Of a stretch of DNA of 64,000 bases, positions 1 to 9,203 are shown one piece after another. Within the stretch, counting starts at the first letter, position 1; every line of letters begins with the position of its first letter. The notes beneath the pieces are model-generated. The model was not told the DNA's origin. It saw nothing but the letters and a program-made list of their open reading frames with translations, and did no database searches. The position numbers and the translations under genes are program-made. This DNA is from Roseomonas nitratireducens (lineage in GTDB: Bacteria; Pseudomonadota; Alphaproteobacteria; Acetobacterales; Acetobacteraceae), in assembly GCF_017813355.1 (NCBI RefSeq), contig NZ_JAGIYZ010000002.1, positions 248,001 to 312,000 on the forward strand, given 5' to 3'.

Positions 1-2
1 CG

Positions 3-1892
3 CATGCCTGCTCCCTGATCGAGGTGGACTACGAGGTCCTGCCCCACGTCATCGAGATCGAGGACGCGATCAAGCCCGACGCGCCGATCCTGCATGAATG
101 GAACCAGTTCGAGGGCAAGCCGTCGAACATCGCCGGGACCATGGTGCTCAAGGCCGGCGACATCGAGAAGGGCTTCGCCGAGGCCGACATCGTCGTCGAG
201 CGCACCTTCACCACGCGCCCGGTGCACCAGGGCTACATCGAGCCGCATGCCTGCACCGTGTCCTACGCGGCGGACGGGCGGGTGACGATCTGGTCGTCCT
301 CCCAGGGCCAGTTCATGGTCCGGGCGATGACCTCGCTGCTCACGGGCATCCCGCAGAGCAACATCCGCGCGATCCCGGCCGAGATCGGCGGCGGCTTCGG
401 CGCCAAGACGATCGTCTACCTCGAACCCGTCGCGGTGATGCTGTCGAAGAAGTCCGGCCGCCCGGTGAAGATGGTCATGACGCGGGAGGAAGTGCAGCGC
501 GCGACCGGCCCGGCGCCGGGCTCGCTTTCCACCGTCAAGATCGGCGCGAAGAAGGACGGCACCATCGTCGCGGCGCAGGGCACCTTCTACCTGCAGGCCG
601 GCGGGCTGCCGGGCTCGCCGCTGCGCGGGCCGGTGGGCTGCTCCTTCGCCGCCTATGCCATCCCGAACGTGCTGTCGGTGGGCTACGACGTGGTCTCCAA
701 CCGCTCCAAGGTCGCGGCCTATCGCGCGCCCGGCGCGCCGCACGGCGCGTTCGCCGCCGAATGCGTGATCGACGAGATCGCGCAGGCGCTCGGCCTCGAC
801 CCGCTGGAGATGCGGCTGAAGAACAGCGCCAAGGCCGGCGACAAGGCGATCTATGGCCCGACCTTCGGCGCCGTGACGTTCAAGGAGACGGTGGAGTCCA
901 TCAAGCACCACCCGCATTACCGCGCGCCGCTCGACAAGAACCCGCGCCCGGGCGTCAAGCGCGGCCGCGGCGTCGCCTCCGGCTTCTGGTACAATGCCGG
1001 CGGCGAGAGCAGCGTGCAGGTGAACATCACCGAGGACGGCAACGTCCTGGTGACGACCGGGCATCCGGATGTCGGCGGCAGCCGCGCCTCCATCGCCAAC
1101 GTCGTCGCCGAGCTGCTCGGCGTGGATCATGGCCGCGTCAACGTCATGATCGGCGACACCCAGACGATCGGCTTCTCGAACCTGACGGGCGGCAGCCGCG
1201 TCACCTTCGCGTCCGCCATGGTGGCGACCGCCGCGAGCGAGAAGGTGATCGGCCAGCTCAAGGAACGGGCGGCGAAGATCTGGGGGATCGAGGCCGAGGC
1301 GGTGAAGTGGGAGGACGGCATGGCCCTGCCCGCCGGCGACAATGCCGGCAAGTTCCCCCCGCTCAGCCTCAAGGAACTCGCCGCCAAGGCGAACGAGATG
1401 GGCGGGCCGATCGGCAACCAGACCCAGCTCAACACGACGGGCGCGGACCCCGGCTTCGCGACGCATTGCGTCGACGTCGAGGTCGACGTCGACCTCGGCA
1501 TCGTGCGGGTGCTGCGCTACACGGCGGCGCAGGATGTCGGCCGTGCGCTGCACCCGGGCTATGTCGAAGGCCAGATCCAGGGCGGCGTGGTGCAGGGCAT
1601 CGGCTGGGCTCTGTCGGAGGAATACCTCTACGACAGCAAGGGCCGCGTCGATAACGCGAGCTTCCTCGACTACCGGATGCCGGTCTGCTCGGACGTTCCG
1701 ATGATCGAGGCGCTGATGCTCGAGATCCCGAACCCGAAGCACCCGCAGGGCGTGCGCGGCGTGGGCGAGGCGCCGATCGTCCCGCCGCTCGCTGCTATCG
1801 CGAACGCGGTACATGACGCGCTGGGCAAGCGCTTCTACGCGCTGCCCATGTCTCCCCCGCGCGTCAGCGCGCGGATGGACGAGGCGAACTGA
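3..1892 (+). CDS. Xanthine dehydrogenase family molybdopterin-binding subunit (5' partial)
   Basis: The reading frame is open from the first bases of the window, so the N-terminus lies outside; 630 codons are visible of a family usually 750-800 residues long. The product is the large, molybdenum-cytosine-dinucleotide-binding subunit of a molybdenum hydroxylase (CoxL/XdhB class), which normally works with FAD and 2Fe-2S subunits to oxidise an aromatic, heterocyclic or aldehyde substrate. Visible family motifs are the GGGFGAK glycine stretch, an AYRAPGAP loop where CO dehydrogenases carry AYRCSFR or AYRGAGR, and a C-terminal GVGEAP segment whose Glu is the expected catalytic base. The loop argues against a true CO dehydrogenase. 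The substrate cannot be read from the sequence. A strong terminator follows. Confidence 0.9.
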   Translation, partial: HACSLIEVDYEVLPHVIEIEDAIKPDAPILHEWNQFEGKPSNIAGTMVLKAGDIEKGFAEADIVVERTFTTRPVHQGYIEPHACTVSYAADGRVTIWSSSQGQFMVRAMTSLLTGIPQSNIRAIPAEIGGGFGAKTIVYLEPVAVMLSKKSGRPVKMVMTREEVQRATGPAPGSLSTVKIGAKKDGTIVAAQGTFYLQAGGLPGSPLRGPVGCSFAAYAIPNVLSVGYDVVSNRSKVAAYRAPGAPHGAFAAECVIDEIAQALGLDPLEMRLKNSAKAGDKAIYGPTFGAVTFKETVESIKHHPHYRAPLDKNPRPGVKRGRGVASGFWYNAGGESSVQVNITEDGNVLVTTGHPDVGGSRASIANVVAELLGVDHGRVNVMIGDTQTIGFSNLTGGSRVTFASAMVATAASEKVIGQLKERAAKIWGIEAEAVKWEDGMALPAGDNAGKFPPLSLKELAAKANEMGGPIGNQTQLNTTGADPGFATHCVDVEVDVDLGIVRVLRYTAAQDVGRALHPGYVEGQIQGGVVQGIGWALSEEYLYDSKGRVDNASFLDYRMPVCSDVPMIEALMLEIPNPKHPQGVRGVGEAPIVPPLAAIANAVHDALGKRFYALPMSPPRVSARMDEAN

Positions 1893-1902
1893 GGCGAAGG
1901 CC

Positions 1903-1927
1903 GCGGCGGGGCGCCCTGCCCCGCCGC
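1903..1927. terminator. GC-rich hairpin between convergent genes
   Basis: A perfect 10-bp stem (1903-1912 with 1918-1927) and 5-nt loop sit directly behind the molybdenum hydroxylase stop. It has no T-tract, so it is probably an mRNA 3'-end stabiliser or a bidirectional helper of the terminator that follows. Confidence 0.45.
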
Positions 1928-1941
1928 GCGCCACGATCCCG

Positions 1942-1977
1942 GGCGCTGGTGCCGAGCCGCGGCGCCAGCGCCTTTTT
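1942..1977 (+). terminator. Rho-independent terminator of the molybdenum hydroxylase gene
   Basis: A 12-bp stem with one G-T wobble (1942-1953 with 1961-1972) and a 7-nt loop is followed at once by five T residues. This is a textbook intrinsic terminator for the plus-strand gene ending at 1892. Confidence 0.8.
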
Positions 1978-1988
1978 CGTGCGCCCCG

Positions 1989-3299
1989 TCAGAAGTCCAG
2001 CAGGTTGTCGCGGAACATCGCGTGGCTGTAGGCGCGGCGCGCCAGGCCGCGGCGCTGGAGTTCCGGCACGAGCCCGTCGCAGATCTCGGCGATGACGCGC
2101 CGCGAGGTGTCATTGGTCGAGAGCAGGAAGCCGTCGCCGCCGATCTCCTCCATCGCCGCGCCCATCTGCTCGGCCACCTGCGCGGGCGTGCCGATGAGCG
2201 GGATGGAACCGGCATCCGAGTAGATCTCGGCCGCCTCCCGCAGCGTCTTGTTGCCGGCCTTCTTGAGGAACTCATCGAGCGATTGCTGGTGCCCGTTGGT
2301 GGTCAGGCTGCCGAGCGGCTTGTCGAGCGGCAGCGCGCCGAAATCGAGGTTGGTGATCTTGGACAGGTGCGCGAGCCGCTTGGCGATCTGGTCCTCGGTC
2401 GTCGCGAGCTTCCGCCGATGCTTCGCCCGGGCCTCCTCGTCGGTATCGCCCAGGACCGGGGAGACGAGGAACAGCACCATGCAGCGGTCGGGGTCCCTGC
2501 CCTGTGCCGCCATGCGCGCGCGGACGTCGTCGCGATAGGCCTTCATCCCCGCCGTGCCCTTGACCATCGCGACGATGGTGTCGGCATGGGTCGCGGCGAA
2601 TTGCCGCCCGCGCGGCGACCCGCCGGCCTGCGCGATGACCGGCTGCCCCTGCACGCAGGGGCCTGAATTGAGCGGCCCGCGGACCTTGAAATGCGTCCCA
2701 TGGTGGTCGATCGCGTGGACCTTGGTGTGGTCCACGAGGATTCCGCGTTCCCGGTCCGCGACGATCGCGCCGGGTTCCCAGGATCCCCAGAGCTTGCGCA
2801 CCACCTCCATGTACTCGTCGGCGATGTCGTAGCGCGTGTCGTGCGGCGGCATGCCGTCCAGGCCGAAATTCCGCGCCGCGTAGTCCGACGATCCGGTCAC
2901 CGCGTTCCAGCCGATCCGCCCGGAGGAGACCTGGTCCAGCGTCGCGACGAGGCGCGCGAGGAGGTAGGGCGGATAGGCGAAGGTGCCGAAGGTCGCGACG
3001 ATGCCGATATGCTTCGTCGCCTGGGCAAGCAGGGCCGCGACGACGGACGGATCCTGCCGCGGCACGGAAAGCCCGTGATGGAGGTAGATCTCCCGCGACC
3101 CGCCGTAGCTTTCGCCGATGTAGGAGGAATCCTCGAGTAGCACGTAGTCGAAGCAGGCGCGCTCGAGGTTGCGCGTCATCTCGATGAAGAAGTCCGGCAC
3201 CATCCATTCGGTGCCGATGTTGCCGGTCCAGGGTTCCCCCCAGGCCTGCACCGAGGATCCCTGGAGGAACCATCCGAGGTGAAACGCCTTGCCCGCCAT
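1989..3299 (-). CDS. LLM-class flavin-dependent monooxygenase (NtaA/SnaA/DszA-like)
   Basis: 436 residues, normal for the bacterial-luciferase-like monooxygenases of the NtaA/DszA branch, which use reduced FMN from a partner reductase to oxygenate small organic molecules such as chelators, sulfones or amines. Family landmarks are SGRIGWNAVTG (about 127-136) and PVIAQAGGSPRGR (about 220-232). The ATG at 3299 has a weak purine-rich site upstream. The gene lies 133 bp behind livM in the same direction and is the last gene of the transporter locus, so it may act on the imported compound; that link is inference. A perfect 20-bp palindrome lies 12 bp upstream of the start codon. No flavin reductase gene is adjacent. 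Confidence 0.9.
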   Translation of the reverse strand: MAGKAFHLGWFLQGSSVQAWGEPWTGNIGTEWMVPDFFIEMTRNLERACFDYVLLEDSSYIGESYGGSREIYLHHGLSVPRQDPSVVAALLAQATKHIGIVATFGTFAYPPYLLARLVATLDQVSSGRIGWNAVTGSSDYAARNFGLDGMPPHDTRYDIADEYMEVVRKLWGSWEPGAIVADRERGILVDHTKVHAIDHHGTHFKVRGPLNSGPCVQGQPVIAQAGGSPRGRQFAATHADTIVAMVKGTAGMKAYRDDVRARMAAQGRDPDRCMVLFLVSPVLGDTDEEARAKHRRKLATTEDQIAKRLAHLSKITNLDFGALPLDKPLGSLTTNGHQQSLDEFLKKAGNKTLREAAEIYSDAGSIPLIGTPAQVAEQMGAAMEEIGGDGFLLSTNDTSRRVIAEICDGLVPELQRRGLARRAYSHAMFRDNLLDF

Positions 3300-3311
3300 G
3301 CTCGCCCCGCC

Positions 3312-3331
3312 ACGCTGCAGCGCTGCAGCGT
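3312..3331. promoter_or_regulatory. Perfect 20-bp palindrome upstream of the flavin monooxygenase
   Basis: The arms ACGCTGCAGC and GCTGCAGCGT form an uninterrupted palindrome centred on C|G. Pairing resumes (GC/GC) after one mismatch on each side. The site is 12 bp from the ATG at 3299, in the gap that separates livM from the monooxygenase, where a dimeric repressor would be expected to bind. No regulator gene is adjacent. Confidence 0.45.
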
Positions 3332-3376
3332 TGCAAGACGCGGCGCCCCCGTAAAGCGCACCCCTCGGCAGTCAGT

Positions 3377-3426
3377 TCCCAAAGGCCAGAAAAGGGAGGG
3401 GGATCGGGGGAGGTTCCCCTCCCCCG
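3377..3426. repeat. Degenerate copy of a bipartite hairpin element, doubling as liv operon 3' end
   Basis: A 9-bp stem with a TTCC loop (3405-3413 with 3418-3426) lies 7 bp after the livM stop. The stretch beginning GTTCCCAAAGGCC at about 3377 matches, in reverse orientation, the second hairpin of the elements at 44838 and 52583, but here the partner arm is decayed. It probably marks the 3' end of the livM transcript. Confidence 0.45.
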
Positions 3427-3432
3427 ACCTTC

Positions 3433-4419
3433 CTACAGCTTCACCCGCAGCGCATGGGCGATCTCGCCCACGATGCCGCGCCGGAAGGCGAGCACCACGG
3501 CGACGAAGATCGCGCCCTGGATCACGGTGACCCAGGCGCCCATCTCGGCCAGGTAGTTCTGCATGGTGACGATGACGGCCGCGCCCACGACCGGCCCGAA
3601 GACCGTGCCGAGGCCGCCGACCAGCGTCATCAGCACCACTTCGCCCGACATGGACCAGTGCACGTCGGTCAGCGTGGCGATGCCGAAGACGAGCGACTTC
3701 ACGCCGCCGGCGACACCGGCGAGCGTCGCGGACAGGATGAAGGCGACGAGCTTGTAGTCGTCCGTCCGGTAGCCGAGCGAGGTGGCGCGCGGCTCGTTCT
3801 CCCGGATCGCCTTCAGCACCTGCCCGTAGGGCGAGTGGATGATGCGGTGGACGAGGAGGAAGCCGATCAGGAAGACGGCCGCGACGAACCAGTACATGGT
3901 CATGTCGGAGGCGAGGCTGATCGAGCCGAAGAGGCTGCCGCGCGGGATCGCCTGGATGCCGTCCTCGCCGCCCGTGAAGGGCGCCTGGACGCAGAAGAAG
4001 TAGACCATCTGCGCCATGGCCAGCGTGATCATGGCGAAGTAGATGCCCTGCCGTCGGATGGCGATCCAGCCGAAGACCCAGCCCTGGATGCCCGCGACCG
4101 CGGCACCGGCGAGGACCGCGATCTCCGGCGAGATGCCATAGGCCTTGGCCGTGTAGCCGGCGATGTAGCCCCCCATGCCGAAATAGGCGGCGTGGCCGAA
4201 GGACAGCAGCCCGACATAGCCGATCAGCAGGTTGAAGGCGCAGGCGAACAGCGCGAAGCAGAGCAGCTTCATCAGGAAGACGGGGTAGAGGAAGAAGGGC
4301 GCGATCGCGAGGAAGGCGATCAGCACGCCGAGCGCGGCGAGCTGCGCCCGGCTGAAGCCCCAGACCCCGTCGGCGCTCGTGGCGGGCGCGATGGTGCCGG
4401 CGGTGGTTTCGGATGCCAT
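3433..4419 (-). CDS. livM: Branched-chain amino-acid-type ABC transporter permease LivM
   Basis: 328 residues, almost entirely hydrophobic segments with the LivM landmarks YVGLLSFGHAAYFGMGGY and a cytoplasmic segment around RENEPRATSLGY that contacts the ATPase. It pairs with LivH to form the inner-membrane channel of a HAAT-type importer. It starts 4 bp after the livH stop, so the two are clearly one transcript. Liv systems of this type import amino acids, amides, urea or aromatic acids. With five alternative binding proteins in this locus the substrate range cannot be fixed from the permease. Confidence 0.95.
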   Translation of the reverse strand: MASETTAGTIAPATSADGVWGFSRAQLAALGVLIAFLAIAPFFLYPVFLMKLLCFALFACAFNLLIGYVGLLSFGHAAYFGMGGYIAGYTAKAYGISPEIAVLAGAAVAGIQGWVFGWIAIRRQGIYFAMITLAMAQMVYFFCVQAPFTGGEDGIQAIPRGSLFGSISLASDMTMYWFVAAVFLIGFLLVHRIIHSPYGQVLKAIRENEPRATSLGYRTDDYKLVAFILSATLAGVAGGVKSLVFGIATLTDVHWSMSGEVVLMTLVGGLGTVFGPVVGAAVIVTMQNYLAEMGAWVTVIQGAIFVAVVLAFRRGIVGEIAHALRVKL

Positions 4420-4423
4420 GGCT

Positions 4424-5320
4424 TCAGGCCCTCCCGAACAGGCCGGCGGGACGTGTGAGCAACACGATCGCCATGATGACGAAGATGACGGTGGCCGATG
4501 CCTCGGGCCAGTAGACCTTGGTCAGGCCCTCGATGATGCCGAGGCCGAAGCCGGTCAGGACCGAGCCGAGGATCGAGCCCATGCCGCCGATGACCACCAC
4601 CGCGAAGACGACGATGATCAGGTTGGTACCCATCTGCGGGTTGACCGAGTAGATCGGCGCGGCCAGCACGCCGGCGAGCGCGGCGAGCGCCACCCCCGCG
4701 CCGTAGGTCAGCGTGATCATCCGCGGCACGTTCACGCCGAAGGCCTGCACCAGCGCCGCGTTCTCGGTCGCGGCGCGGAGATAGGCGCCGAGCCGCGTCT
4801 TCTCGATGACGAGCCAGGTCGCCAGGCAGCAGATCAGCGCGAAGAGCACGACCCAGCCGCGGTAGATCGGCATGAACATGAAGCCGAGGTCCCAGGCGCC
4901 CTGGAGTTCGGCCGGGATGCGATAGGGCAGGCCGGAGGAGCCGAACTCGTTGCGGAAGACGCCCTCGATCATCAACCCGATGCCGAAGGTCAGCAGCAGG
5001 CCGTACAGGTGGTCGAGCTTGTACAGCCTGCTGATCATCGTCCGCTCGATGATCACCCCCGTCGCGCCGACGATCAGCGGTGCCAGCAGCAGCGCCCACC
5101 AATAGCCGAGCCCCAGCCAGTTCAGCAGCATCCAGGCGACGAAGGCGCCCATCATGAACTGCGCGCCGTGGGTGAAGTTGATGATGTTCAGCAGCCCGAA
5201 GATCACCGCGAGGCCGAGCGAGAGCATCGCGTAGAAGGCGCCGTTGATCAGCCCGAGCAGGAGCTGGCCGAACAGCAATGGCGTCGGGACGCCGGTAATG
5301 GACTCGAGGAATTCGAGCAT
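4424..5320 (-). CDS. livH: Branched-chain amino-acid-type ABC transporter permease LivH
   Basis: 298 residues with the LivH pattern: an N-terminal LLLGLINGAFYAMLSLGLA helix, the NFTHGAQFMMGAF segment, and a C-terminal GMGSILGSVLTGFGLG motif typical of the permease loop facing the ATPase. It is the second half of the LivHM channel. It lies between the binding-protein array (gap of 17 bp to the last of the five) and livM, so its expression depends on transcripts that have crossed the five binding-protein genes or on promoters inside that array. Confidence 0.95.
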   Translation of the reverse strand: MLEFLESITGVPTPLLFGQLLLGLINGAFYAMLSLGLAVIFGLLNIINFTHGAQFMMGAFVAWMLLNWLGLGYWWALLLAPLIVGATGVIIERTMISRLYKLDHLYGLLLTFGIGLMIEGVFRNEFGSSGLPYRIPAELQGAWDLGFMFMPIYRGWVVLFALICCLATWLVIEKTRLGAYLRAATENAALVQAFGVNVPRMITLTYGAGVALAALAGVLAAPIYSVNPQMGTNLIIVVFAVVVIGGMGSILGSVLTGFGLGIIEGLTKVYWPEASATVIFVIMAIVLLTRPAGLFGRA

Positions 5321-5337
5321 CGACGATCAGGTCCTTG

Positions 5338-6558
5338 TCACGAGCGCACGAGCGCGCAGCCGCCCTCGGCCTGGGGGCGGAAGGCGTCCTCCCCCGGGGT
5401 CGTTGCGGCAACCTTGTAGTAGTCCCATGGGCCGCGGGATTCCGCGGGGGACTTCACCTCGAACAGGAAGACCGGGTGCAGCTTGCGCCCGTCTTCCCGG
5501 ATCCGGCCGGGGCCGAAGGCGTCGTCATCGGTCGGCATGGCCTTCATGCGCGCGACCGCGGCGCGGCCATCGGCCTTCGCCGCGGCCACGCCGATGTCGG
5601 CGACCGCCTTCAGGTAGTGCAGCGCCGCGCCGTAGCAGCCGGCCTGCACCATCGCCGGCGGGCGGCCCTGGTTCTGCGCGCGGACGCGGGCGGTCAGCGC
5701 GCGGGTGCGGTCGTTGAGATCCCAGTAGAAGGATTCCGTCAGCAGCAGCCCCTGCCCGCTCTCGAGCCCGAGCGCGTGCACGTCGACCAGGCCCATCAGC
5801 AGGGCGGCAAGCTTCATCGAGCGATGCAGCCCGAATTCCCGCGCCGCCTTGATGGTGTTGACCGTGTCGGTCGAGGCGTTGGCCATGCCGAGCACCTTGG
5901 CCCGGCTCGCCTGCGCCTGGACGACGAAGGCCGAAAAATCGGTGGTCGCGGGGAACGGATAGCGCGCCGCGCCCAGCACGCGCCCGCCCGCTGCCTCGAC
6001 GAAGCGCGTCGTGTCGCGCTGCAGGGCGTGGCCGAAGGCGTAGTCGGCGGTGATGAAGAACCAGCTGTCCCCGCCCGTGCGCACGATGGCCGCGCCCGTG
6101 CCCTTGGCGAGCATCCAGGTGTCGTAGGTCCAGTGCACCGTGTTCGGGCTGCACTGCGAACCGGTCAGGTCCGATGTCGCGGCGCCCGAATTGAGGAAGA
6201 CCTTGTTCTTCTCCCGTGCGATCTGGTTGACCGCGAGCGCGACGGAGGAGGTGGGCACGTCGAGCACCACATCCACGCCCTGGTCGTACCATTGCCGAGC
6301 GATGTTGGCGCCGACATCGGGCCGGTTCTGATGGTCGGCCTGCACGACCTCGACATTGAAGCCGCGCGCGCCGAACTCGGCGACGGCGGCCTGGGTCATG
6401 ACGACGCAGCCGGGCCCGGTGGCGTCGCGATAGGGGCCGGACATGTCCGAAAGCACGCCGAGGCGGATCGTGTTCGCCTGGGCGCGGGCGCGCGAGAGCG
6501 GCCCGGGCAGCATCGCGCCGGCGGCGCCGGCGGCAAGCACTCCTCGACGGTTCAGCAT
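5338..6558 (-). CDS. ABC transporter substrate-binding protein 1 (Liv/amide type)
   Basis: 406 residues from ATG 6558; longer in-frame starts would displace the signal peptide. The N-terminus (LNRRGVLAAGAAGAM, cleavage near SRARAQ) is an Arg-Arg signal peptide compatible with Tat export. The mature part is a type I periplasmic binding fold (Peripla_BP_6) with the motifs ADHQNRPDVG and FFITADYAFGHAL shared by all five paralogues here. It is the most divergent member of the array: it lacks the 57-bp block identical in the other four and has the shortened TNFS-like region around PATTDFSAF. It is next to livH and delivers ligand to LivHM. Confidence 0.92.
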   Translation of the reverse strand: MLNRRGVLAAGAAGAMLPGPLSRARAQANTIRLGVLSDMSGPYRDATGPGCVVMTQAAVAEFGARGFNVEVVQADHQNRPDVGANIARQWYDQGVDVVLDVPTSSVALAVNQIAREKNKVFLNSGAATSDLTGSQCSPNTVHWTYDTWMLAKGTGAAIVRTGGDSWFFITADYAFGHALQRDTTRFVEAAGGRVLGAARYPFPATTDFSAFVVQAQASRAKVLGMANASTDTVNTIKAAREFGLHRSMKLAALLMGLVDVHALGLESGQGLLLTESFYWDLNDRTRALTARVRAQNQGRPPAMVQAGCYGAALHYLKAVADIGVAAAKADGRAAVARMKAMPTDDDAFGPGRIREDGRKLHPVFLFEVKSPAESRGPWDYYKVAATTPGEDAFRPQAEGGCALVRS

Positions 6559-6634
6559 GGGCTCTCCCTCCCTGTCATGCGGCCGCCGCGGCGGGGGCTG
6601 TTGCCGCCCCTCGCCGCGGCGCGCCACTCCCCGG

Positions 6635-7882
6635 TCAGCTCCTGACCAGTGCGCATCCGCCTTCGGACAGCGGGCGGAAGGCTTCATCCGCCGCGGTCGT
6701 CTGCAGCAGCTTGTAGTAGTCCCACGCACCGCGGCTTTCGCCCGGCGCCTTCACCTCGAGCAGGTAGGCGGGGCAGAGGCGGCGGCCATCGGCGCGGATC
6801 GAGCCCGTGCCGAAGGCGTCGTCGTCGGTCGGCATGGCCTTCATGCGCGTCACGGCATCGGCGCCGGAGGCGCGCGCTGCGGCCACGCCCATGTCGGCGA
6901 CCGCCTTCAGGTAGTGCAGCGTGCCCGAGTAGCAGCCCGCCTGGGCCATGCCGGGGCGCAGCTGCTGGGGCATGTTCGGCAGCACGCGCTGGGTGAAGGC
7001 GCGCGTCTTGTCGTTCAGGTCCCAGTAGAAGGTCTCGGTGCAGACCAGCCCCTGCGCCGTCTGCAGGCCGAGCGCATGCACGTCCGAGATGAACATCAGC
7101 AGCGCGGCGAGCTTCACGCCGCGGCGGGTGATGCCGAACTCGGCCGCCTGCTTGATGGAGTTGATCGTGTCACCGCCCGCATTGGCGAGGCCGATGACCT
7201 TCGCGCGCGACGCCTGCGCCTGCACGAGGAAGGAGGAGAAGTCGGTCGTGCCCGGGAAGGGCGTGCGCACCTGGCCGAGCACGCGCCCGCCGGCGGCGCG
7301 CACGAAATTGCCCGTGTCCCGTTCCAGCGCGTGGCCGAAGGCGTAGTCGGCGGTGATGAAGAACCAGGTATCGCCGCCCGCGCGCACCATCGCCCCGCCC
7401 GTGGACTTGGCGAGCATGTAGGTGTCGTAGGTCCAGTGCACCGTGTTCGGCGTGCAGGCGGACCCCGTCAGGTCGGAGGTCGCGCCGGAGGAGTTGATGA
7501 AGACCTTGTTCTTCTCCCGCACCACCTGGTTCACCGCGAGCGCGACCGAGGAGGTCGGCACATCGATGATCATGTCGACGCCGTCGCGGTCGATCCATTG
7601 GCGGGAGATGTTGACCCCGACATCGGGGCGGTTCTGGTGGTCGGCCACCAGCACCTCGACATTGATGCCCTTCGCCGCCGCGCCGAAATCGGCGATCGCC
7701 TGGCGAACGCACGCCACCGAGCCCGGCCCGTTCACGTCGCGATAGAGGCCGGACTGGTCGTTCAGCACGCCAATCTTGATCGTATTGGCGGCCTGGGCAC
7801 GCGCCTGCGACAGAGGCAGCGCACCGAAGGCCGCGCCGGCGGCGGATGCGGCCAGAAGGCTGCGGCGGGTTGTCTCGGTCAT
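6635..7882 (-). CDS. ABC transporter substrate-binding protein 2 (Liv/amide type)
   Basis: 415 residues. The signal sequence carries TRRSLLAAS and ends near SQARAQA. Core motifs are ADHQNRPDVG, FFITADYAFGHAL and TPFPGTTDFSSFLVQAQ. It is a paralogue of the neighbouring genes, with long tracts identical at DNA level to binding proteins 3 and 4, which suggests recent duplication or gene conversion. The gap to the downstream paralogue is 76 bp. The binding pocket sequence differs modestly between the copies, so each may take a different ligand while sharing one LivHMGF transporter; that is inference. Confidence 0.92.
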   Translation of the reverse strand: MTETTRRSLLAASAAGAAFGALPLSQARAQAANTIKIGVLNDQSGLYRDVNGPGSVACVRQAIADFGAAAKGINVEVLVADHQNRPDVGVNISRQWIDRDGVDMIIDVPTSSVALAVNQVVREKNKVFINSSGATSDLTGSACTPNTVHWTYDTYMLAKSTGGAMVRAGGDTWFFITADYAFGHALERDTGNFVRAAGGRVLGQVRTPFPGTTDFSSFLVQAQASRAKVIGLANAGGDTINSIKQAAEFGITRRGVKLAALLMFISDVHALGLQTAQGLVCTETFYWDLNDKTRAFTQRVLPNMPQQLRPGMAQAGCYSGTLHYLKAVADMGVAAARASGADAVTRMKAMPTDDDAFGTGSIRADGRRLCPAYLLEVKAPGESRGAWDYYKLLQTTAADEAFRPLSEGGCALVRS

Positions 7883-7936
7883 GCAACTCTCCCTAGCAAG
7901 AAAAGCGTCCCGGCCCGTGGGCCGGGACCGGTTGGA

Positions 7937-9163
7937 TCAGGTGCGCACCAGCGGGCAATTGCCCTCGGCCAGCGGACGGAAGGCTTCCTCCGCCGGCGTC
8001 GTCTGGAGCAGCTTGTAGAAGTCCCAGGGCCCGCTGCTCTCCGCGGGTGACTTCACCTCGAACAGGTAGGACGGGATCAGGCGGCGGCCATCGGCACGGA
8101 TGGTGGCGCGGCCGAACAGCTCGTCGTCGCTCGGCGCGGCCTTCATGCGGTTGACGACATCGACGCCCGAGGCCTTCGCCGCCGCCACGCCCATCGCCGC
8201 GACGGTCTTGAGGAAGTGCAGCGTCGCCGAATAGCAGCCGGCATGGATCATGTTCGGGTAGTTGGTCGGCGTGCGGCGCACGACGCGCTGCGTCCAGGCC
8301 CGCGTCTTGTCGTTCATGTTCCAGTAGAAGGATTCCGTGCAGACGAGGCCCTGCGCCGTCTGCAGCCCGATCCCCTGCACGTCGTTCACGAACAGCAGCA
8401 GCGCGGCGAGCTTGATGCCGCGGCGCGTGATGCCGAATTCCGCCGCCTGCTTCACGCAGTTCGCCGTATCGGCGCCTGCATTCGCCAGCCCGATCACCTT
8501 GGGCCTCGCGGCGGCCGCCTGCACGAGGAAGGAGGAGAAGTCGGTCGTGCCCGGGAAGGGCGTGCGCACCTGGCCGAGCACGCGCCCGCCGGCGGCGCGC
8601 ACGAAGGCCGCGTTGTCGCGTTCCAGCGCATGGCCGAAGGCGTAGTCGGCGGTGATGAAGAACCAGCTGTCGCCGCCCGCGCGCACCATCGCCCCGCCCG
8701 TGGACTTGGCGAGCATGTAGGTGTCGTAGGCCCAGTGGATCGTGTTGGGGGAACAGGCCGGGCCGGTCATGTCCGCGGTGGCGGAGCCGACATTGATGTA
8801 CGCCTTGTTCTTCTCCCGCGCGATCTGGTTGACCGCGAGGCCGACGGAGGAGGTCGGCACATCGACGATCAGGTCCACGCCCTGGTCGTACCATTGCCGC
8901 GCGATGTTGGATCCCACATCGGGGCGGTTCTGGTGGTCGGCCTCGATCACCTCCACGGCGAAGCCGTGGCTCGCGCCGAATTCGGCTGCGGCTTCGCGCG
9001 TCGCGGCGACCGAGGTCGGGCCGGTGTTGTCGCGATAGGTGCCGGACATGTCGGTCAGCACGCCGATGCGCACGGTGTTGGCCTGGGCGCGGGCGCGCGA
9101 CAGCGGCGCGACGCCGAGTGCCGCACCGGCGGCGAGGATGCTGCGGCGGGATGCCTGGATCAT
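7937..9163 (-). CDS. ABC transporter substrate-binding protein 3 (Liv/amide type)
   Basis: 408 residues with the signal motif SRRSILAAG and cleavage near SRARAQ. It has the same periplasmic binding fold and landmark motifs as its neighbours, but two distinctive positions: an all-alanine stretch (VQAAAARPKVIG) where the others have QAQASRAK, and VRRTPTNYPN before the final lobe. Its 3' half is very close at DNA level to binding protein 2. The upstream gap of 40 bp to binding protein 4 contains a purine-rich ribosome-binding site but no obvious terminator. Confidence 0.92.
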   Translation of the reverse strand: MIQASRRSILAAGAALGVAPLSRARAQANTVRIGVLTDMSGTYRDNTGPTSVAATREAAAEFGASHGFAVEVIEADHQNRPDVGSNIARQWYDQGVDLIVDVPTSSVGLAVNQIAREKNKAYINVGSATADMTGPACSPNTIHWAYDTYMLAKSTGGAMVRAGGDSWFFITADYAFGHALERDNAAFVRAAGGRVLGQVRTPFPGTTDFSSFLVQAAAARPKVIGLANAGADTANCVKQAAEFGITRRGIKLAALLLFVNDVQGIGLQTAQGLVCTESFYWNMNDKTRAWTQRVVRRTPTNYPNMIHAGCYSATLHFLKTVAAMGVAAAKASGVDVVNRMKAAPSDDELFGRATIRADGRRLIPSYLFEVKSPAESSGPWDFYKLLQTTPAEEAFRPLAEGNCPLVRT

Positions 9164-9203
9164 GTGCTTGTCTCCTCCCTCTCGTTCGTTATGTCGTTCG
9201 TGG

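Noticed and set aside
24-1892. Carbon monoxide dehydrogenase large subunit (CoxL) as the name for the first gene
   Set aside because: The active-site loop reads AYRAPGAP, not AYRCSFR or AYRGAGR, so only the wider family is supported.
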